Assembly: GCA_024529925.1 (NCBI GenBank)
Contig: JAFEUB010000787.1
Span: forward strand, 1,491,501-1,555,500
DNA: 64,000 nucleotides
DNA from: Ophthalmolycus amberensis
Lineage: Eukaryota > Chordata > Actinopteri > Perciformes > Zoarcidae
Direction of reading: 5' to 3'
Shown here one piece after another: positions 12,622 through 22,351 of the stretch. Below the pieces are notes generated by a model. The model worked only from the letters and a program-made list of their open reading frames with translations, was not told the DNA's origin and made no database searches. Within the stretch, counting starts at the first letter, position 1. Every line of letters begins with the position of its first letter. The translations under genes and the position numbers were made by a program.

Positions 12622-12968
12622 AAAGGGTCAGTTCACCCAAATTACAAAAAGCATCTTTACCTGTAGTTGTATCTAGTCATGCAAAACGTTTTCATTTTAG
12701 TTTGAGTTTACTATACTTTTCTGAGACTTCAGCTTTCACCCTCTCCCATTGCCTCCCCACCCACTCAGCAATGTCCTGTTGCTCTGGATAATCCATAAAC
12801 CCGACAAGAGTTTTCATAGGCACTATTTCTCTGGTATAAAGTAGTTCCAACAACATTCTGAAATTGTATTATGTGGATTTTCCAGAGTAACTGGGACGTG
12901 AAATCTATAAACCAAAACATGGCTATATACATGATTTTTGTTTGTATTTCGGGTGAACTGACCCTTTA
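12622..12968. mobile_element. MITE with AAAGGGTCAGTTCACCC inverted ends
   Basis: A 347-bp nonautonomous DNA element. The left end AAAGGGTCAGTTCACCC (from 12622) is matched by its exact reverse complement ending at 12968, and the similarity extends a further 10-15 bp inward with small differences. The interior has no coding capacity. I recall closely similar miniature elements as abundant in many teleosts. The superfamily is not determined here. Confidence 0.8.
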
Positions 12969-13027
12969 ATTGGCGTGTCTATAATATATATTAAGTATAA
13001 TATATATTAAATATATATATATATATA

Positions 13028-13488
13028 TTAGGGGTGTAACAATACGCGTATTCGTATTGAACCGTTCGGTACGAGGCTCACGGTTCGGTACGCATGACGA
13101 ACCGAACAATACGTTTGAATTTAAAAAAAATTTTAAAAGAACTTTTTTTTTAAAAGCCTTTATTTAACCAGGTAGTCCCATTGAGATTAAAAATCTCTTT
13201 TGCAAGATGTAAGTAACAATACTACATAACATTAAGGAGCAGTTTTAGTTTTTTTATGCTTATGTGTTGCTAAGAAGACACCCCAGAAGATGGGTCACTC
13301 AGGTATAGTTCCATCATTGTTCAAAGTCAAAGAATAACTTCATGATGTTAGTTGTAATGAATAAATATATTTTAAAATCAAGTACATTTCTCTGGCATTT
13401 ATAGTTTTCTACTGTACCAAAACGTACCGAACCGTGGCTCCACTGTATCGTACCGAACCGTGAATTTTGTGAACCGTTACACCCCTAA
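13028..13488. mobile_element. hAT-type miniature element
   Basis: A 461-bp element with perfect 13-bp inverted ends (TTAGGGGTGTAAC at 13028 and its complement ending at 13488). Flanking TATATATA on both sides is compatible with an 8-bp target duplication, but it lies in AT-repeat DNA and is therefore ambiguous. A 13-bp subterminal motif, ACGGTTCGGTACG, occurs at 13080-13092 and in inverted form at 13423-13435 and 13449-13461, with a one-base variant at 13061-13073. These are probable transposase-binding repeats. The middle contains a 'TTTATTTAACCAGG' segment that I recall from other fish repeats. There is no transposase gene. Confidence 0.78.
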
Positions 13489-13976
13489 TATATATATATA
13501 ATAGTGCACAATGATGAGTGAGAGTTTAAGTACATGAATTGTTCCTATACCATTGCCTCCAATGCAGCCTAAAATGCTGGATTGGGTATCGACCAGTAAG
13601 CTAGTCTATGCACTGATCCAACACCACGTTACTCTATAATGTGTCGGCTCATTTAGGCTACACAGGAACAACAACAACACGTGTCACTTGCTACCCGATC
13701 CCTACATCCCGCCTGTCATGTTTGAATGCATGAGTCATGTGTGTGTGTGTGTGGGTGTTGTTCTTTTTTGCCAGCAAGTCCATTGGTCGTTGATGACTGT
13801 GAGCACCACTTGGGGTCCTTAGCTCCCGCTGTGCCCTGAGGGGGTGGGGATGCCCTCCATAGATTAGACACCATCTGTTAGCTGGCACTTGACAAACACA
13901 TCGCCTTCTTCTGCACACACAAACACATAGACACCCTTATGAACATTATTCACTAATTTCCTTCTTTTTTCCCACC
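13489..13976. other. Noncoding stretch between elements
   Basis: Unique-looking DNA between the hAT-type element and the retrotransposon, with a short GT run near 13738-13753. No gene is seen. Confidence 0.55.
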
Positions 13977-13981
13977 GTCAC
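13977..13981. repeat. Target site duplication, left copy
   Basis: GTCAC lies immediately outside the left LTR. The same five bases lie immediately outside the right LTR at 17515-17519. A 5-bp duplication is usual for BEL/Pao integration. Confidence 0.88.
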
Positions 13982-14276
13982 TATTCTGCTCTTGCTTTGT
14001 GCAGGAAAGCTTAACAGATAGCTAACAGTAAATCCTTTCAATAAAGACCCAGGCATCCGTTGAAGAGTTTCAGGGGTTTAGTTAGAAGTTCTTAATTTTG
14101 TAAAAAGACTAAGGTCTCTCAAGGTTACCAAACAGAAGAGGTGAAACATTAGTGCAGCGTGTCCTTTCATTAGAATACCAAAACAAAGAGGTACTAACTA
14201 CGGCAAGAGAGGAAGGACAAATGCGAGCATGAAAAGGCAATGACATTCTACAACACAGAAATGTGGGGGCAGAACA
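13982..14276 (-). repeat. 3' LTR of the BEL/Pao element
   Basis: A 295-bp LTR. In the element's orientation it starts TGTTCTGCCCCC and ends AGCAGAATA, giving short imperfect inverted ends (TGTTCTGC and GCAGAATA). It is identical to 17220-17514 except for one A/C difference near 14191 (plus-strand AAAGAGG here, AACGAGG there). Confidence 0.93.
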
Positions 14277-14285
14277 CTCCCCGCC
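14277..14285 (-). promoter_or_regulatory. Polypurine tract (plus-strand primer site)
   Basis: On the minus strand GGCGGGGAG directly abuts the 3' LTR. This is the expected position and composition of the purine tract that primes second-strand synthesis in LTR retroelements. Confidence 0.75.
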
Positions 14286-14303
14286 TGGTATTTTATAATA
14301 CCA
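14286..14303. other. Perfect hairpin at the end of pol
   Basis: TGGTATT and AATACCA are perfect complements separated by TTAT. The hairpin occupies the 18 nt between the pol stop codon (14304-14306) and the polypurine tract. It could fold in the RNA near the 3' LTR. No function is known to me. Confidence 0.7.
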
Positions 14304-16755
14304 CTATATTCCCTCACTGAGGAGCAGTACGACCTCTGTAACAGGTCTTGAATACACCTTAGGGGTACCGTCTCTGATGATCCTGACATTAACTTTCCGA
14401 ACTCTGCCATCCCGGCTTGGAGTGGTCTCAACAATAAGTCCTGTGGGCCACTCGTTTCTCTTGACTTGAGTGTCTTTTAGGAGTACCACATCTCCAACTT
14501 GCAAGTTTGGTCTTTCGGATTGCCACTTCTTGCGAGGCTGGAGGGTCACCAAGTATTCTTACTTCCAGCGTCTCCAGAAGGTTTCAGCAAGGCTTTGGAC
14601 TTGCCTCCACTGCTTGTTATAGAGATCCTTGAGATCCATCTTCCCTGACGGAGCAGAAACTGCGTCAGTCTTCTGAGTGAGCAGCATTGCAGGTGTGAAA
14701 ACTGCTGGCATCTCAGGATCGGAGGACACTGGAACTAGGGGTCTTGCGTTCATGATTGCCATGACTTCAGCCATTAGTGTCGCCAGCACTTCATGTGAGA
14801 GACGACTGTTCTCCTTCAACAACATGGCGTCTAAAATGCGACGTGCAATACCGATCATCCTCTCCCACACACCTCCCATGTGAGAAGAGTGTGGAGGATT
14901 AAAAGTCCAGGTGCAGCCTTTGTGTTGCAGGTGGGCTTTCAACTCTAGATCTTCTGAGTTAATCTGCAGTTCTTTGCAAGCTCCAATGAAGTTTGTTCCC
15001 CTATCAGAACGTAGTAGTCTCACAGGGCCTCTGATAGCGGTGAATCTCCTCAAAGCATTAATGAAGCTGGAGGTTGTCATATTCTCAATGACCTCAATGT
15101 GCACCGCACGCGTACTCAGACAGGTGAACATGACTGCCCACCGTTTGGATTCCGCATGGCCACCTCTGGTCCTGCGTGATGAGATGGTCCAAGGCCCGAA
15201 AACATCAAGACCAACTTGAGTAAACGGGGGATCAATGGTAAGTCTATCCACAGGTAAGTCAGACATTTTTTGTTCTTCTAACTTTCCTCTTATTCTTTTG
15301 CAGGTCACACATTTGTGTATCACACTCGAAACCAATCCCTTACTTCCTGTTATCCACAGTCCAGCTGTTCGAATTGCTCCTTCAGTGAAGTGCCGACCTT
15401 GATGAGCAACCTGTTCGTGGTAGTGTCTTACCAGCAGGGTAGAGACATGATGGCTCTTAGGGAGGATGATTGGATGCTTTTCTTCCCAGGACATGTCTGC
15501 TGCCGACATTCGGCCTCCTACTCTTAGCAAACCACTGTCATCAACAATTGGGTCCAAGCACTTGAGCCGACTGCGTCTTGAGACTTCGTCTCCCTTTGAG
15601 AGGTTTTTTATTTCCTCTTTGAAGAGGTCTTGTTGTACACTTTTCATAATTATGAGTCTTGCTTGAAGGAGTTCATCCTTTTTCCTGCTACCGTCTGAAG
15701 TTCGGGAGAAGGTTCTGGCTTTTTGGATGAGCCTAGCTGTTGCATGGGTAAGGGATTTCCAGCTGGAGAACCTTACAAAGCGATGGGAGCCGAGAAGTCC
15801 ACCTGTAGCTCTTGTAGCATAGGTTGAAACTTGAGGGCGTACTTCTACATCAGTCTCTGGATGTAGAAGGTCAAATATCTCTGGATGTGAAAACTCATCC
15901 TTCTCGGGTTTTGTCAGAAAGGCTGGACCTGAAAACCAGTTGGTGTCTTTCAGAAGAGCAGCGGGAACAGACCTAGATCCATGATCTGCAGGATTATGGT
16001 TGGTTCTGATGTAGTGCCACTGACTTGGGTGAGAGGACTTCCTGATTCTTGTCACTCTGTTGGCCACATATACATAGAAGTTCCTGCATGCATTATGAAT
16101 GTAGCCCAGTACAATTTTGCTCTCCGTGTAGAACTTGACTGTGTGAATCTCCACATCAATTTCATCCATTATCAGGTCTGCAATCTCCACTGCCAAGACA
16201 GCTGCACACAGTTCCAAACGAGGGATAGTGTGTGCAGGACGTGGAGCCAGCTTGGATTTCCCCATGATGAGCCCAACATGGCTGTGTCCTTCTCTATCGA
16301 TTGCCCTAAGGTAGGCTACAGCTGATATAGCAATAGTCGATGCATCTGCGAAGACACAAATTTCTCTTTGTACAGTAGCAAGTAGAGAAACAGGAATGTA
16401 GGTCCTCTGGATCTGGAGCCGCTTAAGTTCCATTAGAGAATCTTTCCAGGCCTTCCACTGGATTTCCTTCTCTACAGGTAGTTGAGTGTCCCAATCATAC
16501 TCTTCTTTTGAGATATCTCTGACAAGTGCTTTGCCTTGAATCGTGATTGGTGCTACGAACCCCAAGGGATCATAGAGACTGTTGACCATTGATAGGACGC
16601 CCCTTTTAGTGAACGGTTTTTTCTTATCAGACACGCAGAAGGAGCAGCTGTCAGTTTGTAGATCCCATGTGAGGCCTAAACTGCGTTGGAGAGGCAGAGG
16701 GTCGGATGACAGGTCTAGATCTTTAAGACATTTGGCATGATCTTCAGATGGGAAA
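14304..16755 (-). pseudogene. pol: BEL/Pao pol fragment (RT end, RNase H, integrase)
   Basis: An open minus-strand frame runs from the rearrangement breakpoint near 16755 to a stop at 14559, and continues in the same frame to 14304. Upstream coding without a start (about 40 residues, with LQRSLGLTWDLQ) is the end of reverse transcriptase, followed by the family motif SLYDPLGFVAPI. Numbered from the GTG codon at 16634, RNase H follows with FADAS (Asp97), RLEL (Glu141), YTES (Glu171, where Asp is usual) and NPADH (Asp217). Integrase has an HHCC zinc region (His404/406/411, Cys442, Cys445) and intact catalytic residues Asp477, Asp544 and Glu591. The region after FWRRWK is broken by an in-frame TAA at 14559-14561. 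Beyond it lies the conserved BEL C-terminal domain (RKKW, VGDVVLLKD, WPTG). Gag, protease and the reverse transcriptase catalytic core are absent. Confidence 0.93.
14559..14561 (-). other. In-frame premature stop in pol
   Basis: A TAA codon lies between FWRRWK and EYLVTLQ and cuts the integrase C-terminal domain off from the catalytic core. The frame is the same on both sides, so this is a point change and not a frameshift. Confidence 0.9.
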
Positions 16756-17221
16756 GAAGGGGGGGGGGGTTAAGGAGGAAGGAAAGCAGGAGTCGAGGAC
16801 ACAAGACACAAGGAAGTGAGGGAGAAGAAGGAAGAGAAGGAAGGGAAAAAAGGAGGGAAAGTACAGTCTGGGAAAACAGGACATGGATGCATTAAATATT
16901 GGACACATGGAGAAAGAAAGCCTACAGTAAAAACAAAGTGAAAAGTTAAAGGACGAAGGTGACTGTTCTGCCCCCACATTTCTGTGTTGTAGAATGTCAT
17001 TGCCTTTTCATGCTCGCATTTGTCCTTCCTCTCTTGCCGTAGTTAGTACCTCGTTGTTTTGGTATTCTAATGAAAGGACACGCTGCACTAATGTTTCACC
17101 TCTTCTGTTTGGTAACCTTGAGAGACCTTAGTCTTTTTACAAAATTAAGAACTTCTAACTAAAGCCCTGAAACTCTTCAACGGATGCCTGGGTCTTTATT
17201 GAAAGGATTTACTGTTAGCTA
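16756..17221 (-). repeat. Inverted duplicate of LTR plus host flank (arm 1)
   Basis: This segment is the near-perfect reverse complement of 17257-17723. From left to right it carries about 209 bp of the host DNA that flanks the element on the right (including the G/C run), an inverted copy of the GTCAC duplication, and an inverted 5' LTR lacking its last 37 bp or so. Visible differences from the other arm are one base near 17164 and one unit in the G/C run. It is joined to pol at a purine-rich breakpoint (GAAGGGG) and to the upright LTR at CTA microhomology. Because it contains host flank, it must have formed after integration. Confidence 0.9.
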
Positions 17222-17514
17222 TTCTGCTCTTGCTTTGTGCAGGAAAGCTTAACAGATAGCTAACAGTAAATCCTTTCAATAAAGACCCAGGCATCCGTTG
17301 AAGAGTTTCAGGGGTTTAGTTAGAAGTTCTTAATTTTGTAAAAAGACTAAGGTCTCTCAAGGTTACCAAACAGAAGAGGTGAAACATTAGTGCAGCGTGT
17401 CCTTTCATTAGAATACCAAAACAACGAGGTACTAACTACGGCAAGAGAGGAAGGACAAATGCGAGCATGAAAAGGCAATGACATTCTACAACACAGAAAT
17501 GTGGGGGCAGAACA
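17220..17514 (-). repeat. 5' LTR of the BEL/Pao element
   Basis: A 295-bp LTR in the same orientation as 13982-14276 and identical to it except at one base. On its interior side, where a primer binding site should follow, it meets the inverted duplicate instead. Confidence 0.93.
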
Positions 17515-17723
17515 GTCACCTTCGTCCTTTAACTTTTCACTTTGTTTTTACTGTAGGCTTTCTTTCTCCATGTGTCCAATATTTAATGCATCCATGTCCT
17601 GTTTTCCCAGACTGTACTTTCCCTCCTTTTTTCCCTTCCTTCTCTTCCTTCTTCTCCCTCACTTCCTTGTGTCTTGTGTCCTCGACTCCTGCTTTCCTTC
17701 CTCCTTAACCCCCCCCCCCCTTC
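17257..17723. repeat. Palindrome arm 2 (LTR plus right host flank)
   Basis: This is the source arm: most of the 5' LTR, the GTCAC duplication, then unique pyrimidine-rich host DNA ending in a 12-C run. The matching arm is 16756-17221, with a 35-bp spacer at 17222-17256. Mirror open frames across both arms encode the same meaningless peptides. Confidence 0.9.
17515..17519. repeat. Target site duplication, right copy
   Basis: GTCAC directly follows the 5' LTR end (plus-strand ...GCAGAACA) and pairs with 13977-13981. A third, inverted copy (GTGAC) lies within arm 1 near 16961, as expected if flank and LTR were duplicated together. Confidence 0.88.
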
Positions 17724-17989
17724 CCTCCCTCCTTCCTGTCTGGTGGGAGTGTTTGGGTGTGAAAGACGGTCATTAAAGAGATGCCCCCTCTCCTGCTGGG
17801 AGTAATCATCTATGAAAGAGGACACATTAATGTTACCACAGCTAACACTGTTTGCTCTGTGTGTCGCCGTCTGAGTGGCCCATGATGCCAACATGGCCCA
17901 CTTTGTCCCCCCCCCCACCACCCCCCTGCACCCCCTCCTCACACACTCGCCAAATCCTCCCTCAAGGTCACAGTCACTCAGACCATATG

Positions 17990-18021
<32 letters not shown>

Positions 18022-20585
18022 AGATCTCAGTCGTCTGTTGCTGATCCCATGACTCCTGCTTTCTTGTACCTTTATGAATAGAGCTCATTCTCTAAGGAAT
18101 CACAGGCATATTTTTCCATTCCCATTTTTGAAATGGGCATATAATCCGCCGTCCAATTTTTGCAGGAATTGATGCTGAACTTAAATAAATGTGTGCATAC
18201 CTGTGTGTGTGTGACGGAGTGTGCTTGTGTCAGCGGCATGTGTGTGTGTGTGTGTTTTGTTAGTGTCATTGTTGTGTCAGCGTTGTTTGTGTGTGGCATC
18301 TCTGTGTTTCATCCTGCCTCCTTGGGTTCAATGCTCTCCGGCTATTCTGAAGGTCGGAGATGACACCGTGGGAGAGGGGTCAGTCATCACTGCCACCCCT
18401 CCATCTCTCCATCTCTCCATCTCTCCTTTCATGTGTTCTCATCTCTCTCTTGTGTGGCTCTTGGTATGTGGACTTTATTAAATTTTCCTCCGGGTGGGTG
18501 ACGGAGAAGACAGGAGGGGGATCAGGGGAGTCATCCCCTCTTTGCCGCTTTCATCTGTCTCTCCTCTTTCATTCCTGCAAGGGGACTGTGGTTGGAGGGT
18601 GCATGCGGTGAAAAGGTAGCCCAGGAAACCTCTGCCCTCTTTGGGCACTGTGCTCCACGACAGCTCCCTGATTCCATCTGGAGGTCAGGGAGTGGAGAAA
18701 GAGATATCTATCTCTCTCGCTCTCGTCACATATCACATGCTGCACTGTCGTTAAGGCCTTAAGCCTGACAGAAAAAAAAAAAAAATAGTTCTGCAGCTCT
18801 GCTCTTTCTCGTCAATCTTCCACAATCAATGGGAATTAAGAAAATGTGCTTTGCGCCAGCGAAACAAGACGCAGCCTCGGATTGCTTTGCAAAGTCAGTT
18901 CGTTGGATCGTGAACGCTTCCCTTAATGAACAGGTCAACAGATCCTGTTCTGCTTATGCACACACATTGTTAAACACGCATGAATGTATCCGCCTGATTA
19001 TCGATAGGTGTTTGTGTCTTTTTGGGTCGCGGTAGCTGAATGTAGTTATAGTGTAATTGCAGCATTACAGTGGTTTAAACTGTATTTTATTCGCTCTACT
19101 GTGATGAAGCATTCTTTCCCTTGTGGTCAGAACATCAGGTTTCTGTTTTTGTGAGTGTGGTGTGTGTGTGTGTGTGTGTGTGGTTGCACACTTGTGAGAC
19201 CGAGAGTGCAACAAACTCGATGAATTTGAATATGAATCCAAGACAGACAAGGCATATAACGCCCTTTGGTCCAGTTCTTCAGGAGCTGCTCAGTCCTGGT
19301 GATACTGTGTTGTTTTTGTACCATTATGAATCACATGGTGGTCTTCCCTGGGGCTTTCTGGCTCACACTGTCTCTGTTACAGCCAGGGTATCAGCTGAGA
19401 TAATTGATTGCTTGAAATGATCCATTTCCCCTTTTGTTCGCTGCTTACGCTGTCTGTTTACTCTAGCTAAAGCTTGTTTATTGGCAGAGATTAATTATCC
19501 ATATTACCCATTCATTGGGAAAATGGGTAGAGAATTAATTGAGGTCAATATCGGTTCCATTTTGCCATCAAATAGGGCGAACATGATCAAATAAGTAAAG
19601 ACGGCCTGCTATTTTTCATGTCACTCTGTAGTTTTGATGAAACACAGAGGCAGAGTAGGGGGCTGTAGAGGCGGTCACTTTGAATTTCTTTGTTGTTTCC
19701 GAAAACAAACAAGTTCATCCAGGGAGATTCTACCCCCATCCTCCTGTACCTTAATGGTCCACTGTTTTGAATAATGTGTTCTTTATGCAACTGATTGGGT
19801 ATAGGATCTGACCGTGTATTTGCTTAATGTGATCATGTCACGGTCACGAGAATATCAATGCTAGTAGTGTGGACGAACTGTGTTCGACCAGATATTGTGT
19901 TTGCACCCAGTGGGCAATTTGTAAAAAAATTAATTAAAAAAATCCGGTGAGAGGTAAATTATTGCTTTCCCTCTTGTTTTACTCTAAAATCTGCAGCCAA
20001 CAGAGCGGGATTAATAATTTGTGTTAACAAGAGGGATGCCAGCCTCCTTTCATCCATTCTCAAATTGTGCCCCTCTTTGCTTCCACCCCTGCCACCCTGC
20101 TGATTATACCTGACAGTTCCTCCCTCTCGTCGTCTGAGATGACAAAGTGTCTCTCCTTTGCTCTCAGTGTCTCATCCCTCACCCACGGATGGCCCAGATC
20201 ACAGTAGGAGCAGATATGAGACCAGGGAGCAGATCCGTCAAAACTCCCCTTTCTGCCTGGAACTCATTTTTCAGATCCCGGATGGGCAAGCGTGTGGCAT
20301 CTCTTCGTGGTAAATGTGATTTATTCACTCAGCCGTTGCTTGGTGGCGGCCAACGTGGCTATAAGAGCAGCCAGACTTACAATTAACACAGATTTATCTG
20401 CTAGCTCAACTCTGAATCAGCAGTGTTGATAATGAAGACGCCTCTGGTCGAACACGGGAGGCGTTTTTAGTGTTAAAATCGATTGAGAAGTCAATTTGTG
20501 CTTATTTGTGCGTGCGGAGAAGAAAGTCAAGTCTGTTTTTTTGTCCTGAATGTGTCATTTGAAAACACATTATGTATTAATCGTC
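17724..20585. other. Noncoding stretch, no gene seen
   Basis: No gene is supportable. Contents are a GT run at 17990-18020, shorter GT runs near 18240 and 19158-19183, and a (CATCTCTC)-like stretch near 18400-18427. AT-rich, enhancer-like DNA lies near 19440-19560, with TTAATT cores and an inverted ATTACCCATT/AATGGGTA pair near 19504-19530. A splice-like ORF near 20160-20310 matches no protein I know. Confidence 0.55.
17990..18020. repeat. GT microsatellite
   Basis: A pure GT run of about 31 bp. Confidence 0.93.
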
Positions 20586-20860
20586 ACCATAGACTGTATG
20601 TAAGAAGTGGATGTAGTCACCGTGACGTAACCCATTGGTTTGAGGACTCCGGTTTTGAAGCCTCGAGTTTGGCTTTTTGTCCGTCGCCATCTTGCTTTGT
20701 GATCGTCGCCATCTTTGTTTTTGGCCCCCTGCTGGCCATTAGAAAGAATGCAAGTTTAAGCCACTTCAGCATTGGCCTTGGAGGCTGCTGCCTGATCGTC
20801 AATTGTAAGACTTTATGGAGCACTTTTAGAATACTAGCATACTTAAGAAAAATGTAAGAA
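20586..20860 (+). mobile_element. Dispersed fish interspersed repeat, family uncertain
   Basis: The stretch beginning CATAGACTGTATGTAAGAAG is followed by GTAGTCACCGTGACGTAACC, a TTTTGAAGCCTCGAG segment, and two tandem-like CGTCGCCATCTT phrases. I recall this composite as a very common interspersed repeat in percomorph fish genomes, often near transcripts. No terminal repeats or target duplications are visible, so the boundaries are approximate and the class is not assigned. Confidence 0.5.
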
Positions 20861-21697
20861 AGGACGACAACTCAAATACCAACTTGCCCCTGTCACTCCC
20901 CAGGACACCTCATGACCATGATGGTATAACAGTGTTGAATAAAGTCATGTTCTATTTGTATCCGCACCACTGCATTCCTTTGCCACAGTAGGAGGACAAG
21001 CCCAGCCACATCATTTAACACAACACTAGGCCAATACAAAGACATTGGAGGCAACAAAGACAGACATTTAGCGGTACAGCATGAGACAGGATTAGGATGA
21101 TTCAGTGTAGAAAGGAGGCGCCGCAGATGACAGCTTTAGCCACACGTTTCACTAGGTGTCATTTAATACAGCTCCACTGCTGAGCCAAAATTAATTCCCT
21201 CGTGATGACTTCTGCTCAGTTGCGTTGTCTTTTATTTATATATTTACCATCGTTGCATTTGTTCCCCCGTCTCCTTTTTGCATTCCTCACAGTTTTAATG
21301 TATTTATTTAATTCCAGTCTTTCTTTCCAATATGGCAGCATTCAGAATACCACCAATTTGCAAGACAATTAGTCCATTTAATCTCTGTAATTATTGACAT
21401 GAGGGGAGGTTGGGGGTGTGTTTGAAACACTCACACACGGCCATTACTGGTTTCTTTGAAGCCTGCAGAAGCTTGCTCTGTGAACAGGTTTGCCAAGAAA
21501 CCATGACATGATTTAATATCACCCAGACAGTTTACTTCACGTCAAGTAGTTTACATGTGCATGCAGCGAAACAGTCACCACATTTCATAACCGGTCAGAA
21601 TCATAAATCAAAACAGTTCTCTCCACAATGTTGCCGCAGGCCGCGATTCATTAATGACAATTTTCCCTCCCTCCCCACTCCTCTCTGTTAAGGTTCC

Positions 21698-21725
21698 GGG
21701 GGGGGGGGGGGTGGGGGGGGGGGGG
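21698..21725. repeat. G homopolymer run with one interruption
   Basis: Fourteen G, one T, then thirteen G. Such a run can form G-quadruplex structures and is a likely site of sequencing error. Confidence 0.88.
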
Positions 21726-22309
21726 TACTGAGAGGGGTGATAGGGTTTAGGTGCTAGCTTAATCTAACTCCAATCTGGCGTCGTGTGAAAAAATGCTGAG
21801 ATTGGGCCATAGCTGGAGGTTAGGTCAAGTCCCCCGTGTAAACCTACAGCATTCCTCGAGCCCTAATGGTGTATTGCATTCGTGCCTCCTGCAGTCTGTG
21901 CGTGTGCATGTGTGTCGGTGTGCATTTTCACACCTCCACCATATCAACTTATATTTCCACTGTGCGGCGTAGCATGGGGAGCAGGGGTCCCTGAGGGCTC
22001 TGGGTTTATGCTAAGACCATTATAAAGGGTCGTGATTGCGGGCGATTGTGTGAGAATGTGTTTATGTATGTCTGCATGGGGCGCCAACAGAGCCCTCCCT
22101 CGGGCTGGGTTTTAATTCCAAATGGACGTGTGTGGACGGGTAGAAATTGTGTGTGGGTGGGTGATGGGGGTCCTGGATATGCAGTGTGAAAAATGGTTAT
22201 TGTAGTGTAATCAGCGTGTTGACCTGAGCCAAAGTTAATATTGTGGAGCTTGACCTTTTCTGTTGGCGGGAGAAGATTAGTGCCCTCCATCCCCTGTGGC
22301 TTTATGCTT

Positions 22310-22311
<2 letters not shown>

Positions 22312-22349
<38 letters not shown>
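22312..22349. repeat. CA microsatellite
   Basis: A pure CA run of about 38 bp. A second short CA patch lies at about 22429-22441. Confidence 0.93.

Positions 22350-22351
<2 letters not shown>

Larger units (their letters stand above)
13982..17514 (-). mobile_element. BEL/Pao LTR retrotransposon, rearranged
   Basis: The element is 3,533 bp long between GTCAC target duplications and is transcribed on the minus strand. From its 5' end (high coordinates) it has a 5' LTR at 17220-17514 and an inverted duplicate segment at about 16756-17221. A truncated pol follows to 14304, then a purine tract and the 3' LTR at 13982-14276. Primer binding site, gag, protease and most of reverse transcriptase are missing, and full BEL/Pao elements are usually much longer. 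The two LTRs differ at one base in 295, so the insertion is recent. The assignment rests on the BEL-type order reverse transcriptase, RNase H, integrase, C-terminal domain and on motif wording. It is not autonomous. Confidence 0.93.

Noticed and set aside
16744..16977. Minus-strand open frame repeated exactly at 17501-17776 on the plus strand
   Set aside because: The two frames are mirror images produced by the inverted duplication. They translate host flank and LTR DNA and resemble no protein.
17222..17256. The palindrome as a natural telomere-like or viral hairpin end
   Set aside because: The spacer and arms are explained fully by LTR and flank sequence. Nothing suggests a specialised terminus.
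13982..17514. CRISPR-like or tandem-gene reading of the repeated LTR segments
   Set aside because: The three copies are two LTRs in the same orientation and one inverted duplicate, with a target site duplication at the element's ends. This is standard LTR retrotransposon structure plus one rearrangement.
20147..20386. Possible exon with acceptor-like CTCTCAG and donor-like GTAAAT
   Set aside because: No frame gives a recognisable protein, and the frame that looks most peptide-like runs into a stop at the putative donor.
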